DNA of 38,691 nt, taken from contig MNCI01004173.1 in the NCBI GenBank assembly GCA_015680685.1, positions 6,133 through 44,823 on the forward strand, in the 5' to 3' direction. A program made the translations under genes and the position numbers. This DNA is from Gnetum montanum. Its lineage: Eukaryota > Streptophyta > Gnetopsida > Gnetales > Gnetaceae. This document shows, in pieces, positions 33,980 to 38,691 of this stretch. Below the pieces are notes generated by a model that worked only from the letters and a program-made list of their open reading frames with translations, did no database searches and was not told the DNA's origin. Within the stretch, counting starts at the first letter, position 1. Each line of letters opens with the position of its first letter.

Positions 33980-36005
33980 GGGTGGTACTGGAGCTATCAG
34001 TGTGAGAGTTGCGGATGGATTTGGAGGATGGTATGCATGTGGTGTGTCTCTCCTAGGAGAAGGAGTCCTATAATACTCCCAAGCTTGGTAGTGATGTTAT
34101 GGTGTCTCGTGACCAATATAGTCACGTGGAGAGATTGGCTACTGCACATAGTAGCCATATGGATCCGGTTGTCGGTAAGGGTATTGTTGCCTTGGCGGTG
34201 GCATCCCCCATGACTGTGGGTATTGCCATTGCTAGTGTTGCTCAATAGGTTGTGGCAGAGTTCCACTTGAGTAATATGTTAAAGATTGGTGGAACTGCCT
34301 TGGGTTACCTTGGGGATAAGGTAACCATTGGGGTGTTTGCCGTTTGTTAAGTTGTGGGTTGAGTGCATACATCCCATACTCTTGTAGATGCGAGATTATT
34401 GGGCAACATCCCTTAGGATGGTCATACTGGCATACCTCACATCCACCATCATTGTCCGTATTCGAATCCACAACCTCTTCGGTGATAGCCATTTTACCCT
34501 TACCTTTGTTACGTGCATGGTCCAAATCCCTCTTTTTCTTTTTATCATAGTCACTACCTCGCTTCTTAGACTCCTCTACAATTTTAAGAATGGTTTCAAA
34601 TCTACTATCTAAGGAGTTTCACATTTGGTCATCCTTAGCTGACACTTCTATTGTTAATTTTTAGAGTGACAAGGTTTTCCTATTCACCAACTCTTCAAGT
34701 GGTAACTCTTCCTCCTCCTCATAGAATCTCACTCCCCTTTTTCGAAGGGAAGGATTGTGGTTGTATTCTTTCGCACTTTCTCTCTTACATAGCTCTCCTT
34801 CTTCCTAAGCTACTTGCTCTAACAATCTATGAACCTGATGGGACCTAAGCTCTGATAATCTTCCTTGGGCATATGTTCCAAGGGCTCTCTGGGTTTCATG
34901 CCTAAGTCCATCTACGAGATGACGTAGTTGATCCTGCTGCAAGTAACCATGGCCCAAGCAATGATGTAACAGTGCATAGTATCGACCCATGGTAGCATCT
35001 AAGAGTTCATGAGTTCCCTACTTCCATCCTTGGATTTGCTTTCGTAGGTTGAACACCCAAGAGTATGTTTGATACTTATCGTTAAACAGTTCTAGCATTG
35101 TACTTCACCTTCGAATGGATTCCAGTTCTAAGGACCAGTACCAGCTTTCCGCTTCTTTTACTAGTATCCTTGGGAACAACTTTAGCTTTTGCCATTTTCT
35201 CTCAATTTTCTACAAGGCACATGCATCGTGAAATGCTTGTAAGTGGTTTTGAGGATTAGCGTTGTATCCCCCCTTAAATCATGCGATGTTATTCATGTCT
35301 AATCTCTTGATCCTGCTATCTTTTTGGTGCCTTGTAGGAATTCTTACAGCCTCTGTGATGCTTCAGGTTGCAAGTAGGGGTTCTTTGTGGTCATTTCTTT
35401 CATAGCATCTATGATGTCTACGTGGTTTCCTACTTTCCCTTTTTCCATGCCTTGATTCTCTAGAGTGCCCTCATCCTCACTCTCGACTCTCTCGTCGAGG
35501 TTTCTCACTCTATTTACCCTTATCCTCACGGTTAGGTTCCTTATGATGATACTAAAGGGGAGGGTGAATGTGACGATGAAGGTGAAGAAGAAGGAGAACC
35601 ATCACCATGACGATGTTTCCTACTTTCTCTTTGGTGGTCCTGGCCCCAATCATGATGACGATCAGAATGCCTGCCCTTATCATGTGTTTGTGTTCCCTTG
35701 TTGAACACTTGGTGTTCATGGGGATCAGAACCAGGGTTGTGAATCGTGGAGTGAAGGTTCTGATACACCACCTCCTCACCATCATTAGGAGGAGGAACAT
35801 TGTTTTGTGGAGAACCTATTGAAATGGGTTCACCACCCTTAATTTTGCTTAAGATGGGTGGAGCGTTATGGGGTCCTTTGCCCTTCAATGATGTGTGGTA
35901 ACTCTCCTATTGCAAGTCCTGTTGACGTTTTACTTTTGTGAGATGGTAGTCCCTTGTGTCGTAATCACATGCAACGTACTCTACGTACAATTGTGACATG
36001 CCTAT
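33980..36005 (-). pseudogene. gag: gag of RT-5, broken
   Basis: After the short opening section, a His/Ser/Pro-rich low-complexity stretch (about 35541-35888) leads to the capsid domain (about 34805-35290): WQKLKLFPRILV, SWYWSLELESI, YYALLHHCLGHGY and RALGTYAQGRLSELRSHQVH. A zinc-knuckle-like CEVCQYDHPKGCC follows (34402-34443), then a Pro/Tyr/Gln-rich tail. Several stops and frameshifts are present; one TAG sits after GWK (near 35025), where RT-2 has Gln. Confidence 0.8.
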
Positions 36006-36262
36006 TCATGCAAGGGCACGAAGGAGCATGTTGGGGACTACTCGGTCTAGAGGCAACACTATGTTACCCTCCAGGTCTCTCCAACGCAGTGGCTCATCTT
36101 GATGGAGGATAAAGGTAAGTCGGGTACATATTCATCATGATGAATATATACCACTCGAAACTATTGAGGAATTGGTGGTTCTTGGTTATGTGTGTTGTGC
36201 CACCGATTGTCTCTAGTGTTGTTCCTAGGCGGTGAAGTGCTTTTGTGCGAAGAAGAAGACAT
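36006..36262 (-). pseudogene. Conserved opening section of RT-5 gag, ending in TGA
   Basis: ATG at 36262 opens MSSSSHKSTSPPR, matching RT-6. After one frameshift near 36130 it reaches LRWRDLEGN, VVPNMLLRAL and a TGA at 36006-36008. RT-6 has a TGA at the same codon. It is either the first part of Gag or a separate short upstream ORF. Confidence 0.65.
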
Positions 36263-36388
36263 TTTTGTCTCATTTGGTGTGCTATTTACCGTTATCTTAT
36301 TTTTCTCTTGATTAACCCTAAGGGTTCATTCTAGCATCCCAACGATGTGAATGATCTCCTATGTTCTACATAGCGTACAAATAACTAA

Positions 36389-36408
36389 GTCCCCGGCAAC
36401 GGTGCCAA
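36389..36408 (-). other. Primer-binding site of RT-5
   Basis: On the - strand TTGGCACCGTTGCCGGGGAC follows the LTR end. It is the best preserved site in the window. Confidence 0.85.
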
Positions 36409-37204
36409 TGATGAGTGGTGAGGTACCCCTACACTCAACCATACGAATACGAGCGTCTCACGCACGATCCGGTCAAACTCCAAGGACTAAGTGCTTACAT
36501 GCCTTAATGGAACGCTTAAGGTTAATCAATCATTGTCCTCCCAAACTTACTTGTATTGTCACAGTTGTATGGTTAAGTAAGTTTGAGGTATGTGATTTTT
36601 ATAACTTTTATCTTTTTAACGCCTATGCTAATAGGGAAGGGTGAAGAGAACTAAATGACTAACTTTCATTAACTATTCACTAACTAATTTCTAAGTATCC
36701 TAGCATCAGTATCCATTCCCACTTGTTGCACATACCCTAAACCAGTGCAATGCTACTAGGATTACCAAATGCTACTCGTTACTAGGTTACAAAGCATTAC
36801 ACACATGCTTGAAGTGGTCGTATTGAATGCACTTAACTAGGAGAGTTAAGGGTTGAGAGAGATTAATTATCTAGGAAAGCATTTAAAAATTTAATAATAA
36901 TCAAATCCTATTTAGCTTAGTCCATATGCTACAAGGTTTATTAGAAATTTCATCTTTATTGCCATACACAAATGTGTGCTCAGGTACAATTTGCTTGAAT
37001 AAAGATCCGTTCACTTTGAGACTCCTACTGCGGGCACAAGGAAATTATTCTAACTTTGGAATGGTAAAATTGCTATAGTTTGGCTAAGGACTAACTCTAG
37101 ATGAGTGAACAAGGGAAAGCCTCTTCTTATTTATAGACATGACGGTGGGCCGTGATATCGCGTAAGCGATATCACAGGGGCCAACATGATATTACGGCTC
37201 ATCA
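36409..37204 (-). repeat. 5' LTR of RT-5
   Basis: 796 bases. U3 has the palindrome GTGATATCGCGTAAGCGATATCAC (37152-37175) and a TATA box at 37129-37136. The left LTR has an additional GATATC module, which explains most of the length difference. Confidence 0.9.
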
Positions 37205-37429
37205 CCTAGTAATTAGTTTGGATGCTCAAGGCAACAGGGTCTCCACAACAACCCTAGCTACATCTACAGATAAGTGTGATCACAACATCACATTGAAGTT
37301 CCTAAGGAGATAGGCAAGGAAGTCCCTTGCCCTAGGTTGTCATGTGGTGGAGTATTGGGCTTGGAATGACCAATGTAGCACAAAATACCAACCAACTCCA
37401 CTATGATGAGGATAAGCATCAAGAAGACC
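37205..37429 (-). pseudogene. Exon of the RT-4 antisense gene, split off by RT-5
   Basis: On the - strand an acceptor TTTTTTTTTGTTTCATGCAG ends at 37430. The exon that follows is open except for Gln/Arg-like TGA codons, and the same frame continues across the CCTAG duplication at 27512 for about 50 further codons. So this exon was intact before RT-5 inserted. The upstream exons lie beyond RT-6. Confidence 0.55.
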
Positions 37430-37479
37430 CTGCATGAAACAAAAAAAAACATGATGACCAATTAGAAATTCTTAATGGG
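37430..37479 (-). other. End of an intron of the antisense gene, next to RT-6
   Basis: A T-rich tract (T9) precedes the acceptor. RT-6 begins at 37480; the five bases before it are ATGGG. Confidence 0.5.
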
Positions 37480-38260
37480 TGATGAGCCGTAATATCGCAT
37501 ACGCGATATCACGTCCTGCCTCATCTTCTATAAATAAGAGGCAGCTTCTCTTGTTCAAGATAGTTAGACTTAGATCCTTAGCCAAATTCTTGCAGTTTTA
37601 CCATTCCAGAGTTAGAATAATTCTTATGTGCTCGTAGTAGGAGTCATAGAGTGAACGGATCTTTATTCGAGTAATTTGTACCTGAGCACACATTTGTGTA
37701 CAACAATAAAGATGAACTTTATGATAAACCTTGCAGCATAAAAATTAAGCTAAATAGTAATTAATTATTGTTGAATGTTTAAATGCTTTCCTAGTTAATT
37801 AATCTCTCTCTCAACCTTTGACTCTCCTAGTTAAGTTCACTCAGTACGATTGCTTCGAGCATGTGTGTAGCGCTTGGTAACCTAGTAACGATTAGCGTTT
37901 GGTAATCCCAGCAGCGTTACACTGGTTCAGGATGTGTGCAGTAAGTGGGAATGGATACCGGTGCTAGGAACAGTTAGAACTTCATTAGTGAATAGTTAAT
38001 GAAAGCTAGTCACTTTGTTCTCTTTACCTTCCCCTATTAGCATAAGACATTAAAAAGATAAAAGTTGTAAAAATCGTATACCTCAAGTTTACTTAACCAT
38101 ACAACCATGACAATACAAGTAAGTTTGGGAAGACAACGATTGATTAACCTTGAGTGTTCCATTAAGGCGTGTAAGCACTTAGTCCCTGGAGTTCAACCGG
38201 ATCGTGCGTGAAACACTTGTATTCATATGGTTGAGTGTAGGGGTACCTTGCCACTCATCA
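37480..38260 (+). repeat. 5' LTR of RT-6
   Basis: 781 bases, TGATGAGCCGTA...CACTCATCA. The U3 is short: the palindrome GTAATATCGCATACGCGATATCAC (about 37489-37512) stands only some 15 bases ahead of the TATA box CTATAAATA (37528-37536). Confidence 0.9.
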
Positions 38261-38280
38261 TTGGAACCGTTGCTAGGGAC
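38261..38280 (+). other. Primer-binding site of RT-6
   Basis: TTGGAACCGTTGCTAGGGAC follows the LTR; it is a variant of the RT-5 site. Confidence 0.8.
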
Positions 38281-38363
38281 TTAGTTGTTTGTGCAATACG
38301 TAGAACATAGGAAATCATTCATATCTTTGGGACCCTTAGGGTTAATCAAGGAAAGATAAGACA

Positions 38364-38651
38364 ATGGTAAATCGCACACAAAAAAAAACAAAAATATCTT
38401 CTTCTTCACATAAGAGCACTTCACCGCCTAGGACTAACACAAGAGACAGTCGGCAGCATAATACACATAATCAAGATCTGCTAGTTCCTCAGCAATTTTG
38501 TGTGGTATATACTCATCACGATGAGTATGTACCCAACTTTACCTTTATTCTCCATCAGGATGAACAACTACGTTGGAGAGACTTGGAAGGTAACATGGTG
38601 TTGTCTCCAGATCGATCAGTCCCCAACATGCTCCTTCGTGCTCTTTCATGA
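38364..38651 (+). CDS. Opening section of RT-6 gag, 95 codons, ending in TGA
   Basis: The frame opens MVNRTQKKTK, reaches the SSSSHKSTSPPR shared with RT-5, and continues VVYTHHDEYVPNFTFILHQ and LRWRDLEGN, with no stop until the TGA at 38649-38651. After it the same frame continues as IGM-SFLYVKYVAC, as in RT-5. It is the best preserved copy of this section. It may be a short upstream ORF, or Gag with an early stop. Confidence 0.6.
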   Translation: MVNRTQKKTKISSSSHKSTSPPRTNTRDSRQHNTHNQDLLVPQQFCVVYTHHDEYVPNFTFILHQDEQLRWRDLEGNMVLSPDRSVPNMLLRALS

Positions 38652-38691
38652 ATAGGCATGTCATTTTTGTACGTAAAATATGTTGCATGTG

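Larger units (their letters stand above)
27513..37204 (-). mobile_element. RT-5: full-length Ty3/gypsy (Athila/Tat-type) retrotransposon
   Basis: This 9,692-base element has LTRs of 820 and 796 bases, an exact CCTAG duplication, a primer-binding site, a polypurine tract, and gag, protease, RT, RNase H and integrase in the gypsy order on the - strand. All domains carry stops, frameshifts or lost catalytic residues, so it cannot be autonomous now. LTR differences are mostly C/T and G/A, which fits an old, methylated insertion. It is nested in RT-4. Confidence 0.9.
37480..38691 (+). mobile_element. RT-6: 5' end of a close relative of RT-5, opposite orientation
   Basis: It contains a complete 5' LTR, a primer-binding site and the opening of gag, and continues past the window. 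With RT-5 it forms an inverted repeat with arms of about 1.2 kb and a spacer of 275 bases. Confidence 0.85.

Noticed and set aside
35541-35888. His/Ser/Pro-rich open frame, possibly a separate gene
   Set aside because: It lies in line with the RT-5 gag and matches a low-complexity section at the same place in RT-3, so it is part of gag.

Overview
This is plant nuclear DNA made almost entirely of nested, decayed transposable elements. The signs are Ty3/gypsy LTR retrotransposons of the Athila/Tat type, a degenerate L1-type LINE, GT-AG introns, AT-rich flanks and assembly gaps. I see no intact host gene and cannot name the species. The layered insertions suggest a large, repeat-rich genome. Nearly every reading frame is broken, mostly by TAG or TGA codons where a relative has Gln or Arg, so the copies are old.

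Layout. 1-1447: pieces of three LTRs fused end to end. RT-1 (1270-5759, + strand) carries only one long accessory ORF between its primer-binding site and polypurine tract; it sits in a LINE (5760-about 7350, - strand). 7351-8343: unassigned. RT-2 (8344-14872, - strand, TSD CATAT) has gag and the start of the same accessory ORF but no pol; a 223-base N gap covers its 5' LTR/gag junction. RT-3 (14948-17146, + strand) has a complete 5' LTR and the start of gag, then is cut by RT-4. RT-4 (17147-27512, resuming at 37205-37479) has a long leader, gag and protease on the + strand, a minisatellite, and a multi-exon gene on the - strand. RT-5 (27513-37204, - strand, TSD CCTAG) is a full-length gag-pol element inserted into an exon of that antisense gene. 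RT-6 (37480 to the window end, + strand) is a close relative of RT-5 inserted 276 bases away in the opposite orientation.

How it fits together. RT-1, 2, 3, 5 and 6 share LTR ends (TGATRA...TCATCA), a primer-binding site of the GCCGTTGCCGGGGA type and a polypurine tract like AATCATGGGGGTA. They look like one superfamily in which RT-5 once supplied pol and RT-1/RT-2 were mobilised in trans. The most notable points are: the accessory ORF of RT-1/RT-2, preceded by a copy of the LTR U3/TATA promoter module and a CAG|ATG acceptor-like junction; the spliced antisense gene of RT-4; and palindromic GATATC clusters in the U3 regions.
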